From Clostridiaceae bacterium UBA6110 (GTDB lineage: Bacteria > Bacillota > Clostridia > Clostridiales > Clostridiaceae), in contig DIWI01000093.1 in NCBI GenBank assembly GCA_002428415.1, positions 901 to 64,900 on the forward strand: a DNA stretch of 64,000 nucleotides, in the 5' to 3' direction. The notes beneath the pieces are model-generated. The model was not told the DNA's origin. It searched no databases and worked only from the letters and a program-made list of their open reading frames with translations. Position numbers and translations under genes: made by a program. Below are positions 34,677 to 43,829 of this stretch, piece after piece (the first letter of the stretch is position 1; each line of letters starts with the position of its first letter).

Positions 34677-35555
34677 TCACTCTATGTTCTGCATCTGCTC
34701 CCTTATTTTTTCGATGTCGTTCTTTATTTCCAGGACGGTGTTCGTTATTGTGATGTCCACCGATTTGGATGCCATGGTGTTAGCTTCCCTGTTCATCTCC
34801 TGAGCCAGGAAATCAAGCTTCCTTCCGACAGGCTCCTCCTCTGAGAGGAATGACCTGAACTGCTCCATATGGCTTGAAAGCCTCGTTATCTCCTCGTCTA
34901 TGCTGGCTCTGTCAGTATATAAGGCAACTTCAAGCGCAACTCTGTTCTCATCTACCGGTATCTGGTCCATTATGCCCTTGAGCCTTTCAAACAGCTTTTC
35001 CCTGTAGGCGGGCATGACTGAAATCTCCCGTACCTTTATGACCTCAAGCTTTTCCAGAATAGAGTCAGCCTTTTGAAGCATGTCCCGCTTCAGAAGCTCC
35101 CCTTCCTTCTGTCTCATGTCCTGCATTATGGTTGCTGAATCCCTTACTGCCCTTTCGAGAAGTATCCAAATCTCATCCAGGTTCTCTTCGGTCTCTTCAG
35201 TATAGACCACGTCCGGAAACTTTGATATCAGCGAAACCGAAACATCGTCGACAAGGCCGAATTCATCCCTCATTTTCTTCAGGACAGATGCATATCTTCC
35301 AGCCAGAGATTCATTGTACTTGACTTCAAGGTCGTCTTTGATATGGTTCCTGTAGGTTATGAACATGTCGAGCTTTCCCCTGGTGATGTACTCCTGGAGA
35401 GTCTTCCTCATCCTGTCTTCCAATGGGAACAGGCTCTTTGGCATTCTTATGTTGACGTCGAAATATCTGTGGTTTACTCCCTTAAGCTCCACAATGACGC
35501 TTCTCTTGCCGTCATCGGCCAGGGCTCTTCCGAAGCCCGTCATACTTTTTATCAT
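34677..35555 (-). CDS. YicC/YloC family endoribonuclease-like protein
   Basis: 292 residues. [11 protein letters not shown] is the hallmark start, followed by [20 protein letters not shown] and the C-terminal [17 protein letters not shown] and [15 protein letters not shown]. YicC proteins have been described as endoribonucleases. ATG 35555 follows GGAGGATCTC. It begins the remA-gmk-rpoZ unit, the standard Firmicute order. Confidence 0.95.
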   Translation of the reverse strand: MIKSMTGFGRALADDGKRSVIVELKGVNHRYFDVNIRMPKSLFPLEDRMRKTLQEYITRGKLDMFITYRNHIKDDLEVKYNESLAGRYASVLKKMRDEFGLVDDVSVSLISKFPDVVYTEETEENLDEIWILLERAVRDSATIMQDMRQKEGELLKRDMLQKADSILEKLEVIKVREISVMPAYREKLFERLKGIMDQIPVDENRVALEVALYTDRASIDEEITRLSSHMEQFRSFLSEEEPVGRKLDFLAQEMNREANTMASKSVDITITNTVLEIKNDIEKIREQMQNIE

Positions 35556-35622
35556 GAGATCCTCCGATTTCAGTTTATAAACATTATAGCTGTACGGCGG
35601 CACAAAGTTCAAGCATCAGGCA

Positions 35623-36621
35623 CTATGTCACGAGATGCGGATACAGGTCATGCTCAAACCATTCCCTCACATCATCCGGGTCATGGAAGAGCGAAAGTGC
35701 CACCATAAGCTTTATCCTTGCCTTCTGTCCCGGCAGACTCTCCCCGAATATCACTCCCATGGTCCTCAGGTGTTTTCCGCCGCCCTCATAGCCATAGCTC
35801 TCGTATACCCTGCCTTCATAGCATCTGGATACGATAACCACAGGTATCCCTTTGGACAAAGCATATCTTATGCCTTCCACCATCTGCGGAGGCACGTTGC
35901 CTCTTCCAAGGGCCTCGATTACGATCCCTTTGTCTCCCTTGTCAACTGAGAACCTGATAAATGAGGAGTCCATTCCGGCACAGGCCTTTATCAATGAAAC
36001 CCTCGATTCTACCTTTGACACGCTCCTGCATTGCCTGCCTGACGCTACCCTGTAGTATATCACACTATTGTTGTCTATTATCCCTATGGGACCGAATAAA
36101 GGCGTCCTGAAAGCGTTGAGAGCCATTGAATTGGCCTTGGTGACCTCAGAAGCGGAATGCAGCTCGCCATTCATGCAGACAAGGACCCCTCTCCCTTTGG
36201 ATGTTTCCGAGGATGCGGCCACTATTGCCTGGGCCAGGTTGAACGGTCCGTCATAGCCGAGCTCTGACCCGCTCCTCATTGAGCCGGTCACAACTATCGG
36301 CTTTACGGTCTCAATCGTAAGGTCCAGAAGATAAGCTGTTTCCTCCAGAGTATCCGTACCATGGGTTATTACGATCCCGTATATTCCTTCATCTTCCAGC
36401 AGCTTCCTGACATAGGCCTGCAGGTCCATTATGCGATCTATTGTCATGTGGGGACTCGGAACTGAGCTGAAGTTATGTGAGACCACCTCAGCATGTTCTT
36501 CAATTCCAGTGACCATGCTCATTATCTCCTCGCCGGTAAGCGTCGGGACTGCAGCCTTGAGCTTCGGGTCCAGCTTCATTGAGATGGTTCCCCCGTTGAA
36601 CACCACAGCGATTTTTCTCAT
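35623..36621 (-). CDS. L-asparaginase family protein
   Basis: 332 residues. The two catalytic threonine motifs are present: VFNGGTISM near residue 10 and THGTDTLEET near 90, with VVTGSMR and SELGYDGPFN between. It lacks a signal peptide, so it is a cytoplasmic, type I-like enzyme that would convert asparagine to aspartate and ammonia. It sits directly after the THUMP methyltransferase gene, between conserved housekeeping genes, and could feed amino acid catabolism. Confidence 0.93.
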   Translation of the reverse strand: MRKIAVVFNGGTISMKLDPKLKAAVPTLTGEEIMSMVTGIEEHAEVVSHNFSSVPSPHMTIDRIMDLQAYVRKLLEDEGIYGIVITHGTDTLEETAYLLDLTIETVKPIVVTGSMRSGSELGYDGPFNLAQAIVAASSETSKGRGVLVCMNGELHSASEVTKANSMALNAFRTPLFGPIGIIDNNSVIYYRVASGRQCRSVSKVESRVSLIKACAGMDSSFIRFSVDKGDKGIVIEALGRGNVPPQMVEGIRYALSKGIPVVIVSRCYEGRVYESYGYEGGGKHLRTMGVIFGESLPGQKARIKLMVALSLFHDPDDVREWFEHDLYPHLVT

Positions 36622-37749
36622 TTAAGTCACCTTTTTTTCAGCGAAATACTGGTAGTAGTATGTCATTATCCTTCCATTGTAAAGTTTCCTGTTTTTTGAG
36701 GCCTTTCTGCCGAATGCCTTCTCGAAGCCGTCCATGCTTGAAAGGACGAAGTAGTCCGCATCCTGCATCCTGGCCTTGTCCCTGCCTAGCTTCGTCATGA
36801 GTGAAGCGACCTCATCAGCCTCTCCCATTCTTTCCCCGTAGGGTGGGTTTGTTATAAGTATGATCTCCCTGTCATTAATCGTCAGGTTCCTGAAATCTTC
36901 CTTGTAGAAATATATGTTGTCAAAGACACCTGCCTTCTTGGCATTGATCCTTGCAGTGCTCAGGACATATGAGTCATTGTCGTAGCCTGTAATTGACAGC
37001 TTCCTTCTCTTCTCAGCAAGCTTTGCACCCTCCCTGACCTGTTCCCAGATGTCCGAAGGGAAAGTTGGCCAGGTCTCCGACACAAAGGACCTTGATATGC
37101 CAGGAGCTATGTTCTGAGCTATCATCGCAGCTTCGATCAATATTGTTCCCGACCCGCAGAAAGGATCCACAAGCGGCCTCTCCCCGTCATACCCTGCAAT
37201 CAGGACAAGAGCCGCTGCAAGCGTCTCCTTCAGAGGAGCTGTTCCGGAGCTTTCCCTGTAGCCTCTCTTATGAAGTCCGGGGCCTGAGGTGTCAAGCGTC
37301 AGAGTCACCCTATCCTTAAGGATACCGACCTCTATCTTGTATACCGGTCCGTCTTCAGGAAACAATTCATTCCTGTATGTCTTCCTCATTGAGTCAACGA
37401 CTGCCTTCTTGACGATGCTCTGGCAGTCAGGAACACTGTGGAGAGTACTCTTCACTGATTTCCCGGTAACGTGCATCTTGCCGTCAAGCGGCACTATGGA
37501 AGGAAAGTCAACAGCCAGTGTTCCCTGGTAAAGCTCCTCGAAGGAAAATGCATCGAATTCAGACAGGCAGATGAGCACCCTTTCTGCAGTCCTCAGGTGA
37601 ATGTTGCAGATTGCGATGTCCATCTCGTCACCCTCGAACATGACTCTGCCATTTTCAAGCTTAAGGTCCTCGTATCCCAGTTCCTTAAGCTCCCTTGCGG
37701 TGACGTTCTCAAGTCCGAAGGCGCATGTGGCTATGATCTTATAATCCAT
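36622..37749 (-). CDS. THUMP-domain class I RNA methyltransferase (RlmL N-terminal/YpsC type)
   Basis: 375 residues. A ferredoxin-like/THUMP RNA-binding domain takes the first 160 residues (CAFGLENVTARELKEL opening). The methyltransferase domain has DPFCGSGTILIEAA for SAM and the catalytic NPPYGERMG for a guanine N2 methyl transfer. It is close to the RlmL part that makes m2G2445 in 23S rRNA; the exact site is inferred. ATG 37749 follows GGGAGAAAATA and overlaps exoA by 11 bases; the stop abuts the asparaginase start. Confidence 0.92.
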   Translation of the reverse strand: MDYKIIATCAFGLENVTARELKELGYEDLKLENGRVMFEGDEMDIAICNIHLRTAERVLICLSEFDAFSFEELYQGTLAVDFPSIVPLDGKMHVTGKSVKSTLHSVPDCQSIVKKAVVDSMRKTYRNELFPEDGPVYKIEVGILKDRVTLTLDTSGPGLHKRGYRESSGTAPLKETLAAALVLIAGYDGERPLVDPFCGSGTILIEAAMIAQNIAPGISRSFVSETWPTFPSDIWEQVREGAKLAEKRRKLSITGYDNDSYVLSTARINAKKAGVFDNIYFYKEDFRNLTINDREIILITNPPYGERMGEADEVASLMTKLGRDKARMQDADYFVLSSMDGFEKAFGRKASKNRKLYNGRIMTYYYQYFAEKKVT

Positions 37750-38524
37750 TATTTTCTCCCTCGGCGATAACCAGCGATATAGGGCAGTGGTCAGAGCCAA
37801 AATATTCATTGTGTATCCCAGTTTCCATTACAAGGCTTTCCGCATTGTCAGAAACCACGAAATAATCTATGCGCCAGCCCACATTCCTGTCCCTGGCCTT
37901 GAACCTCTGGTCCCACCATGTGTAGATTTCAGTTTCCGGATTCAGCTCCCTGAAGACATCCCTGAAGCCTGAAGCGAGAAGCCTTGTGAACCACTCCCTC
38001 TCAACAGGCAGGAAGCCCGAGGTTGTTTCGTTGGATTTTGGATTCTTAAGGTCTATCTCATTGTGGGCAACATTGAAGTCGCCAGTTATGATCACATTCC
38101 GGCCAGCTTCCCTTAGAGCCTTGAACTCCTGAAGCAGGTCCTCGTAGAACCTCATCTTGTAGGCAAGCCTGTCCTCACCTCTTCCCCCATTTGGAAAATA
38201 GATGTTGAACAGAGTGACTGTCCCCTTGTCTATCCTTATTACCCTGCCTTCGGCATCATAATCAGGTATCCCTATACCAATACTTACGCTGTCTACAGGT
38301 ATCCTTATGTATGCCGCGACGCCGCTATAGCCTTTTCTGAGTGCTGAATGCATGTGGAGTGTGTAGCCCATATCCTTCAGGAAATGTTCATCCTCCAGCT
38401 GGCTTTCCTGCATCTTGGTTTCCTGTATGAGAAGTATGTCTGCATCAAGGAGAGCGACGTTCTCCCTGAATCCCTTTTTAGTTATGGCCCTGAGCCCGTT
38501 TACGTTCCATGAAACAATCTTCAT
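37739..38524 (-). CDS. exoA: Exodeoxyribonuclease III / AP endonuclease
   Basis: 261 residues. MKIVSWNVNGLRA, LLIQETKMQ, GDFNVAHNEID, WWDQR...NVGWRIDYF and the terminal GSDHCPISL are the ExoIII catalytic motifs (Asn, Glu, Asp, His). It cuts DNA at abasic sites for base-excision repair. ATG follows GGAGAATATT. It lies 9 bases after pyrR and overlaps the methyltransferase gene. Confidence 0.97.
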   Translation of the reverse strand: MKIVSWNVNGLRAITKKGFRENVALLDADILLIQETKMQESQLEDEHFLKDMGYTLHMHSALRKGYSGVAAYIRIPVDSVSIGIGIPDYDAEGRVIRIDKGTVTLFNIYFPNGGRGEDRLAYKMRFYEDLLQEFKALREAGRNVIITGDFNVAHNEIDLKNPKSNETTSGFLPVEREWFTRLLASGFRDVFRELNPETEIYTWWDQRFKARDRNVGWRIDYFVVSDNAESLVMETGIHNEYFGSDHCPISLVIAEGENNGL

Positions 38525-38533
38525 AATATTCTC

Positions 38534-39070
38534 CTATAGCTCGTACAGCTTTACAGCCTCATTGCCGTCTGTTTCCATGAGCTCTACCTGGATCAGCTCC
38601 TGCCTTGATGTTGGTATGTTCTTCCCAACGTAATCTGCCCTTATCGGCAGCTCCCGGTGGCCTCTGTCTATGAGGACGGCAAGCTGGATGCTCTGGGGTC
38701 TTCCGTTTGAGAATACCGCATCTATGGCAGCTCTTACGGTTCGACCTGTGAATATCACGTCATCCACCAGTATTACCTTCTTCCCCTTTATCTGGACATC
38801 AATTGCAGCATCCTTGATCATAGGCATCTCATAGCTCTGCTCGAGGTCGTCCCTGTAGAACGTAATGTCTACGCTTCCTACAGGTACCTGGGTATCCTCG
38901 AATGACCTTATGTTCTCTGCAATCCTCTCAGCAAGAGGCATTCCCCTTCTTTTGATCCCTATGAGGACAATGTCATCAACACCCTTGTTCTTTTCGACGA
39001 TTTCATGGGAAATCCTCGCAATCGCCCTCTTTATGGCCATTTCATCCAAAAGGTTTGATTTGAAATTCAT
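38534..39070 (-). CDS. pyrR: PyrR, pyrimidine operon attenuator / uracil phosphoribosyltransferase
   Basis: 178 residues. [19 protein letters not shown] is the PRPP-binding motif of PyrR, with [15 protein letters not shown] near the start. PyrR binds pyr mRNA anti-antiterminators when UMP is high and has weak uracil phosphoribosyltransferase activity. No pyr operon or PyrR-binding loop is seen here, so its targets lie elsewhere. It overlaps rluD by 4 bases (ATGA), the lspA-rluD-pyrR order of Firmicutes. Confidence 0.96.
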   Translation of the reverse strand: MNFKSNLLDEMAIKRAIARISHEIVEKNKGVDDIVLIGIKRRGMPLAERIAENIRSFEDTQVPVGSVDITFYRDDLEQSYEMPMIKDAAIDVQIKGKKVILVDDVIFTGRTVRAAIDAVFSNGRPQSIQLAVLIDRGHRELPIRADYVGKNIPTSRQELIQVELMETDGNEAVKLYEL

Positions 39071-39981
39071 CTCGCGCCACCCTGCCTTTTTAGGTTTTTC
39101 AGGTATTCCCTGAATTCATCATGAACCGGTCTCCAGAAAATGAGTCTATTGCCATCTGGAACATTGAATCCCAGCTTTGCAGCATGCAGCATCTGACCCC
39201 TGGTCCTGTCCTTCTTGCTGCCATATACAAAGTCACCGACCAACGGATGCCCCACCGATGCCATATGCACCCTTATCTGATGGGTCCTGCCTGTTTCAAG
39301 TCTTACCCTGAGAAGCGTGCAGCCCTTGTATCTTGCAATCACCTTCCAGTGTGTCACGGCACGTTTCCCATCCTTGTCGATACCCATCTTCAGCCTGTCT
39401 TTCTTCGACCTTGCCATGGGTGCATCGACAGTTCCCTCATCGCTTCTGAAGCTTCCGTGGCAAAGGGCGATATATTCCCTGTCCATGGAATGGTCCTTGA
39501 GCTGCTCTGAAAGCAACTGGTGTGCCTTGTCGTTCTTCGCCACAACCAGGAGACCGGTGGTATCCTTGTCTATCCTGTGAACTATTCCAGGCCTTAGCAC
39601 ACCGTTTATCCCTGAAAGGTCGCTTATATGGAATAGCAGTGCATTTACCAGAGTATCCGTGTAGTTTCCAACTGCGGGATGCACAACCATGCCTTTAGCC
39701 TTGTCAACCACAAGCAGGTCCCGGTCCTCATAGACAACATCTATTGGCAGGTCCTTAGGGACCACTTCAAGTGTATCAAGCTCAGGGAGCGAGACGAGTA
39801 TGGTCTCCGTGCCCTTCAGTCTGTATGAGGCCTTCCTGTCCTTGTCATCCACCGTTATGAGGCCATCATCAAGGAGCTTCTGTACATATGACCTGGATAG
39901 GTCCTTGAGCTCTTCAGTCATGAATACGTCAAGCCTTTTTCCGTTATCCTCTTCCTTTGCCAGGAACTGAAGCTCTTCCAA
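39067..39981 (-). CDS. rluD: RluD-type 23S rRNA pseudouridine synthase
   Basis: 304 residues. An S4 RNA-binding domain lies at 13-70, then the catalytic domain with [19 protein letters not shown], whose Asp is the nucleophile, and [22 protein letters not shown]. It makes pseudouridines in 23S rRNA. The start is TTG 39981, two bases past the lspA stop, with only a weak AAGGA site, so it is probably coupled to lspA. Confidence 0.96.
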   Translation of the reverse strand: MEELQFLAKEEDNGKRLDVFMTEELKDLSRSYVQKLLDDGLITVDDKDRKASYRLKGTETILVSLPELDTLEVVPKDLPIDVVYEDRDLLVVDKAKGMVVHPAVGNYTDTLVNALLFHISDLSGINGVLRPGIVHRIDKDTTGLLVVAKNDKAHQLLSEQLKDHSMDREYIALCHGSFRSDEGTVDAPMARSKKDRLKMGIDKDGKRAVTHWKVIARYKGCTLLRVRLETGRTHQIRVHMASVGHPLVGDFVYGSKKDRTRGQMLHAAKLGFNVPDGNRLIFWRPVHDEFREYLKNLKRQGGAR

Positions 39982-39983
39982 AT

Positions 39984-40430
39984 CTAATCAACATCCTTCA
40001 ATATATATATTATGAGAAGCGCAGTGCCGACAGTTATGAAGATATCAGCCACATTGAACGAAGGGAAATAGTAGCTTGTTTTCCAGTGCCATTCAATGAA
40101 GTCCACTACATAGCCCTGCCTTACCCTGTCCACCAGGTTTCCAAAGGCTCCTGCTACTATCATTGAATTGCTGAGAGTGAAAAGGACTGTTCTTCTTTTA
40201 GTCCTGAAGTAGTTGATGATTATTCCGAGAATCACAAGAGTCGTAGCTCCAGCCAGGATGTACGCCTTTCCCTGGAATATTCCGAATGCTGCGCCTCTGT
40301 TTTCAAGATACGCAAGGTCGAAGAAGCCTTCGATGACTGTTATCCCGGAGCTTCCCTTGAGAGATGCGATTGCCCAGGCTTTTGAGATCCTGTCAAGCAC
40401 AAGTCCGATTATTACTATGAGTAAAGCCAT
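39984..40430 (-). CDS. lspA: Lipoprotein signal peptidase
   Basis: 148 residues, four membrane helices. The catalytic Asp motifs are GNLVDRVRQGYVVDF and FNVADIFI, both family signatures; LENRGAAFGI is the conserved Asn/Gly loop. It cleaves prolipoproteins before the lipid-modified cysteine; three lipoproteins of this window (7883, 56050, 58717) are likely substrates. ATG 40430 follows TTGGAGGAATTT. The frame is open for 63 more codons upstream, but that part is a structured leader (40431-40548), not protein. Confidence 0.95.
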   Translation of the reverse strand: MALLIVIIGLVLDRISKAWAIASLKGSSGITVIEGFFDLAYLENRGAAFGIFQGKAYILAGATTLVILGIIINYFRTKRRTVLFTLSNSMIVAGAFGNLVDRVRQGYVVDFIEWHWKTSYYFPSFNVADIFITVGTALLIIYILKDVD

Positions 40431-40548
40431 AAATTCCTCCAAAAGGTTCTTTTTGGTGCAACGACAAACAAAGCTTTCTCGCACCGTTGAAAAAAGCTTG
40501 CCTAAAGGTTTCTGTGTCGTGCAGGACATCCTGCAGTCTTCCCTCATA
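40431..40548 (-). promoter_or_regulatory. Structured leader RNA upstream of lspA, possible two-state switch
   Basis: The roughly 115-base leader contains a tight hairpin (TGCAGGA-TG-TCCTGCA), a hairpin GGTGC...GCACC (about 40455-40484) and a third, CCAAAA-AGAACC-TTTTGG, whose 3' arm enters the lspA ribosome site GGAGG. The second and third share the bases CC at the end of GCACC, so they exclude each other. This is the layout of a translation-control switch, but I match no known riboswitch family. Structure is by eye only. Confidence 0.4.
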
Positions 40549-40551
40549 GGT

Positions 40552-40580
40552 ATATTACCATATGGCAGATTCCTTAACAA
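40552..40580 (-). promoter_or_regulatory. Promoter of the lspA-rluD-pyrR unit
   Basis: TTGTTA (40580-40575) and TAATAT (40557-40552) lie 17 bases apart on the minus strand, directly after the divIVA terminator. Confidence 0.6.
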
Positions 40581-40611
40581 GAAAATAGAGGCTGCGGTGG
40601 TTCCGCGCCTC
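40581..40611 (-). terminator. Terminator after divIVA
   Basis: GAGGC-GCGG pairs with CCGC-A-GCCTC with one bulge, followed by TATTTTC on the minus strand. It lies about 32 bases past the divIVA stop and separates the division cluster from lspA. Confidence 0.75.
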
Positions 40612-40643
40612 ATCTTCAATTCACATTAAATGATTCCAATTCC

Positions 40644-41177
40644 TTAGCCTTCTGCAGCTTCTTCGCCGATGGCGATATCATCCCTGGGAGGGGCAACCTT
40701 CAATATCGGCGTCTTAGGGGTCTTGTCCAGCTCCTCGGAAAGCATGTTGAAGTTATCCATCTGGTCCTCCATGAACTGCCTTACCTTTCTTCTGTAGCTG
40801 GCGAACTCCTGCCTGTATTTCTCGTATTCCCTCTTGAGAAGCTCCACATCATCAGCAGCTTTGTCGAGGATCATGTTCGACCTCTCATTGGCTCCTCTGA
40901 TGATTGCTTCAGCCTCGTTTGTTGCCTGCTGCTTTGTCGAGTCAGCTGTATTCTGAGCGAGAATGAGAGTGCTCTGGATAGTGTTTTCGATGGACGCATA
41001 ATGGTTGATCTTTTCATTGAAGCCATCGATCTTTTCCTTCAGGTTCGCATTTTCCCTGTAGAGCGCTTCAAAATCCTCTACGATCTCATCCAGGAATTCA
41101 TCAACCTCTTCAGTGCTGTAGCCTCTCATGGTCCTCTTGAACTCTTTGTTCGTTATGTCTATCGGTGTTATTTTCAT
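40644..41177 (-). CDS. divIVA: DivIVA, polar and septal scaffold protein
   Basis: 177 residues. The N-terminal membrane-binding part ITPIDITNKEFKRTMRGYSTEEVDEFLDEI is the DivIVA signature; then a coiled coil (30-70), a hinge and a second long coiled coil to about 150. The tail is Pro/acidic. It marks curved membrane at septa and poles. It closes the cluster after ylmH, as in Firmicutes generally, and is followed by a terminator. ATG follows GGAGGCATTTCTT. Confidence 0.96.
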   Translation of the reverse strand: MKITPIDITNKEFKRTMRGYSTEEVDEFLDEIVEDFEALYRENANLKEKIDGFNEKINHYASIENTIQSTLILAQNTADSTKQQATNEAEAIIRGANERSNMILDKAADDVELLKREYEKYRQEFASYRRKVRQFMEDQMDNFNMLSEELDKTPKTPILKVAPPRDDIAIGEEAAEG

Positions 41178-41189
41178 AAGAAATGCCTC

Positions 41190-41948
41190 CTATACGAATC
41201 TGAAATACGTTATCCTGAGGTTCCCCTTCTGGGTCTCCCCGGAAATCAGACCCAGCTTGAATTTTCCCTTGCCTCTGATTGTAATGGTGTCACCTTCCCT
41301 TACCTCGCAGGATTTCTCCTTCTCCTCTGAATAGTTGAGAAGGACCTGTCCCCTTGCAATGGACTCGAGGGCTTTTGTCCTCGAGGTGCCTGCAAGCATG
41401 GCAACGACTCCGTCAAGCCTTAGAGATGCAACTATTCCAGTCTTCTCCTCCATTTCAGGAGATATAAGGGTGTCGGATTTACGAAGGGGTGCCCATGTCG
41501 TCCTTATGGTACACCTGCCTGCGGAAACAAGGCTATTTGCCAGGAAATCGGCATTTTCCCGGAGTACTACAGCATAGCCAATATCATCCCTGATAAACAC
41601 ATCGCCAATGCGGTCCCTTGAAAGCCCAAGAGCCATGATAGCCCCGAGGTAGTCGCGGTGAACTGGAGGCTTGTCAAATGCGGACGGCTCCATCCTGATC
41701 AGCGCTATGCTGTCCCCCACTTCATCAGTCGAGCATATCAGCCTTCGTTCCATGCTTTCTGACGGAAAGAGAACAAAGTTCCTGTAATCCTTCATTCTAA
41801 TGACCTTGGTCCAGATATTCGGGGTAAGGAACTCGTCAGTGTGGTCGAACCAGCCTGCATCCTTCATCCTCTCTAAAAATTCATAAAGCTTTGCAAGTCT
41901 GTAGGTATCCTCATCCGGAAATGCTGCCAGGAAACTCTGCTTGTCCAT
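41190..41948 (-). CDS. ylmH: YlmH, S4-domain RNA-binding protein
   Basis: 252 residues. The C-terminal S4 domain (LASLRLDGVVAMLAGTSRTKAL...GQVLLNY) follows a YlmH N-terminal region and a middle domain with DRIGDVFIRDD. YlmH proteins bind RNA or the ribosome, and B. subtilis YlmH has been linked to rescue of stalled ribosomes. ATG is immediately after the sepF stop, with GGAGATAG serving as ribosome site. The small membrane gene ylmG, usual between sepF and ylmH, is absent. Confidence 0.92.
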   Translation of the reverse strand: MDKQSFLAAFPDEDTYRLAKLYEFLERMKDAGWFDHTDEFLTPNIWTKVIRMKDYRNFVLFPSESMERRLICSTDEVGDSIALIRMEPSAFDKPPVHRDYLGAIMALGLSRDRIGDVFIRDDIGYAVVLRENADFLANSLVSAGRCTIRTTWAPLRKSDTLISPEMEEKTGIVASLRLDGVVAMLAGTSRTKALESIARGQVLLNYSEEKEKSCEVREGDTITIRGKGKFKLGLISGETQKGNLRITYFRFV

Positions 41949-42407
41949 CTATCTCCAGTTCAGGAAGCTCTTTGTGGTTGTATCTGCCTTTGTTTCCTTC
42001 AGTACTTCGATTCCGCTTGGTGAAAGCACATAGACTCCGCTCTCCACTTCCTGAAGGTCTCCTGCCATTGCGTATGTAGCTCCTGCCATGAAATCAAGCA
42101 GCCTTTGAGCTACCTTGGGTTCAAGTCCTGTGGTGTTGACTACCACTATCATCTTGGATTTAAGGTTGTCACAGATCTGCGGTGCTTCATCGAAGGTAGT
42201 AGGCTTGATGATAGTAAGCTTTGTTCCTGCGTTTCCGTGGATTGGCACTACCTTGTTTACCGGCTGAGCTTCTCTCCTCCTGGACAGAACCGATACAGGA
42301 GCTTCCTCGTATTCCTCTTCCTTTTCTACTTCTTCCTCGAACTCATCATAGATGTCCTCGTCTTCCATACCTATCATTGATTTGATTGATGTCATGAATT
42401 TACCCAT
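41949..42407 (-). CDS. sepF: SepF, cell division protein
   Basis: 152 residues. A short amphipathic membrane anchor, MGKFMTSIKSMIG, leads into an acidic linker and the SepF core (LTIIKPTTFDEAPQICDNL ... VVNTTGLEPKVAQRLLDFMAGATYA). SepF bundles and tethers FtsZ to the membrane. This matters because no ftsA is in the cluster. ATG 42407 follows GGGGAGGAAATCAAA; the frame extends further upstream into yggS but without need. Confidence 0.96.
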   Translation of the reverse strand: MGKFMTSIKSMIGMEDEDIYDEFEEEVEKEEEYEEAPVSVLSRRREAQPVNKVVPIHGNAGTKLTIIKPTTFDEAPQICDNLKSKMIVVVNTTGLEPKVAQRLLDFMAGATYAMAGDLQEVESGVYVLSPSGIEVLKETKADTTTKSFLNWR

Positions 42408-43086
42408 TTTGATTTCCTCCCCTGTTTTTATCTCTTGCACCAAAAATTCCTTCACCGACTCTAACCAGTGTGGAGCCTTCCTCGATGGCAGTGACATAAT
42501 CGTTCGTCATCCCCATGCTCAGAATCTCCATGCTGAAGTTCTCCGACTTTTTATTTTTCAAATCATCAAAGATACTTTTCATTTTCCTGAAATATTCCCG
42601 GTTCTCTTCCTGGGTACCTTTTGGAATTATTGCCATCAGGCCTCTTATCCTGATATGCGTCATTGACCTTGAAAGTTCCACAAGTTCATCAAGCCGCTCT
42701 GGAAGGACTCCGGATTTTGAATCCTCACATCCGATGTTGATCTCAATCAGGCAATCCGTCACAATGTCCTTTTTCGCTGACTCTTTCTCAATGGCCAGAG
42801 CAAGCTCAGGGCGGTCCAGAGAATGTATAAGAAAAGCTTCCCCTACCACCTTCCTGACCTTGTTTGTCTGAAGGGAACCGATAAGGTGCCATCTTATGTC
42901 ATCCGGCAGCGTCGCCTTCTTCTCAAGCAGCTCTTGTACGCGATTTTCACCGAAATCCCTTTGCCCTGTGTCGTATGCGGTCTTCGCCTCCTGAGCTGTG
43001 CGGGTCTTTGACACCGCCACAAGAGTGACACCTTCCTTCAGGCTGGCTCTTACCCTTTCGATGTTCTCAATAATGTCATTTTCCAA
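42400..43086 (-). CDS. YggS/YlmE family pyridoxal phosphate homeostasis protein
   Basis: 228 residues, alanine-racemase-like barrel. VTLVAVSKTRTAQEAKTAYDTG has the PLP-binding Lys, and FGENRVQEL, RWHLIGSLQTNK and the C-terminal MGMTNDYVTAIEEGSTLVRVGEGIFG are typical. It binds PLP and buffers its level; no racemase activity. The start is TTG 43086 behind GGAGGTGGCTTC. It overlaps sepF by 8 bases, the yggS-sepF pair. Confidence 0.95.
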   Translation of the reverse strand: MENDIIENIERVRASLKEGVTLVAVSKTRTAQEAKTAYDTGQRDFGENRVQELLEKKATLPDDIRWHLIGSLQTNKVRKVVGEAFLIHSLDRPELALAIEKESAKKDIVTDCLIEINIGCEDSKSGVLPERLDELVELSRSMTHIRIRGLMAIIPKGTQEENREYFRKMKSIFDDLKNKKSENFSMEILSMGMTNDYVTAIEEGSTLVRVGEGIFGARDKNRGGNQNG

Positions 43087-43097
43087 GAAGCCACCTC

Positions 43098-43829
43098 CTA
43101 TACATTGGGCTCTGCGATTTTCATGTGTTCCGGAACCTTTAATCCATCAGTTCCTTCTATGGTGATGCTTTCGCTCTCACGAGTCTCAACCCTTACTCCT
43201 CTGTAGCCTATCATTCTGACGAATCCATAGTCTGATGCCAGATATGACCTTAGCATGTCGGTATCTCCGATTACCTCTATCACAAACGGTGCAGGCAGCT
43301 TTTCACCGTTGATGGTAATGAATGCCCAGCTGCAGTATACCTCGGATGTCTCAAGGATCCTCTCGCCGTTTATCGCAATCGCCTCGGCGCCATAATTCCT
43401 CAATTCGTTAAGTATCTTCAGCATGTCAGTGTTGTGGATGGTCCTGAGATAATTGACCACGTCATTTTTTTCTTCGCCGGTGGTCATCTCACCATCCTGC
43501 ATCGTAATTACAATGCCGCTTCCTTTTACCTTCACTGAACCAGCCAGAGCTGAGTTCCTGACAAGCTCGCTCTCAATCTCATCTATGGTAGTCTCGTCAT
43601 TCTTAAGCGCTTCCCTGTAGGTTTCAAGCTTTATCCTCATCTGTGAGTTATCATCCTCAAGCCTTTCCACATCGCTTATGAGCTTAAGCCTCTGGTCATT
43701 CGCATCCTTGAATTCAGCTGTCGTAAGTATGCTGTCCATTGAGCCCTGAGAGACCTTGAATAGCAGCACTGTAATGATTCCGAGAATGACCATTATCGTA
43801 AATATCATTACCTTGTGTCTAGCCTTCAT
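43098..43829 (-). CDS. DUF881 membrane protein (second of two)
   Basis: 243 residues. A basic tip and one membrane helix (8-28, MVILGIITVLLF) are followed by a coiled coil (45-90) and the DUF881 domain with GSGIVITMQDGE, VVNYLRTI, LNELRNYGAEAIAINGERIL and APFVIEVIGD. Function is not known; the family sits next to division genes. It is about 30-40 percent like its neighbour at 44172 by eye. ATG 43829 follows GAGGGAAGATTCAG; it overlaps sbp by 11 bases. Confidence 0.9.
   Translation of the reverse strand: MKARHKVMIFTIMVILGIITVLLFKVSQGSMDSILTTAEFKDANDQRLKLISDVERLEDDNSQMRIKLETYREALKNDETTIDEIESELVRNSALAGSVKVKGSGIVITMQDGEMTTGEEKNDVVNYLRTIHNTDMLKILNELRNYGAEAIAINGERILETSEVYCSWAFITINGEKLPAPFVIEVIGDTDMLRSYLASDYGFVRMIGYRGVRVETRESESITIEGTDGLKVPEHMKIAEPNV

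Noticed and set aside
40431..40619. 63-codon extension of LspA
   Set aside because: It crosses the predicted promoter, lacks a ribosome site, and LspA from ATG 40430 is already full length.
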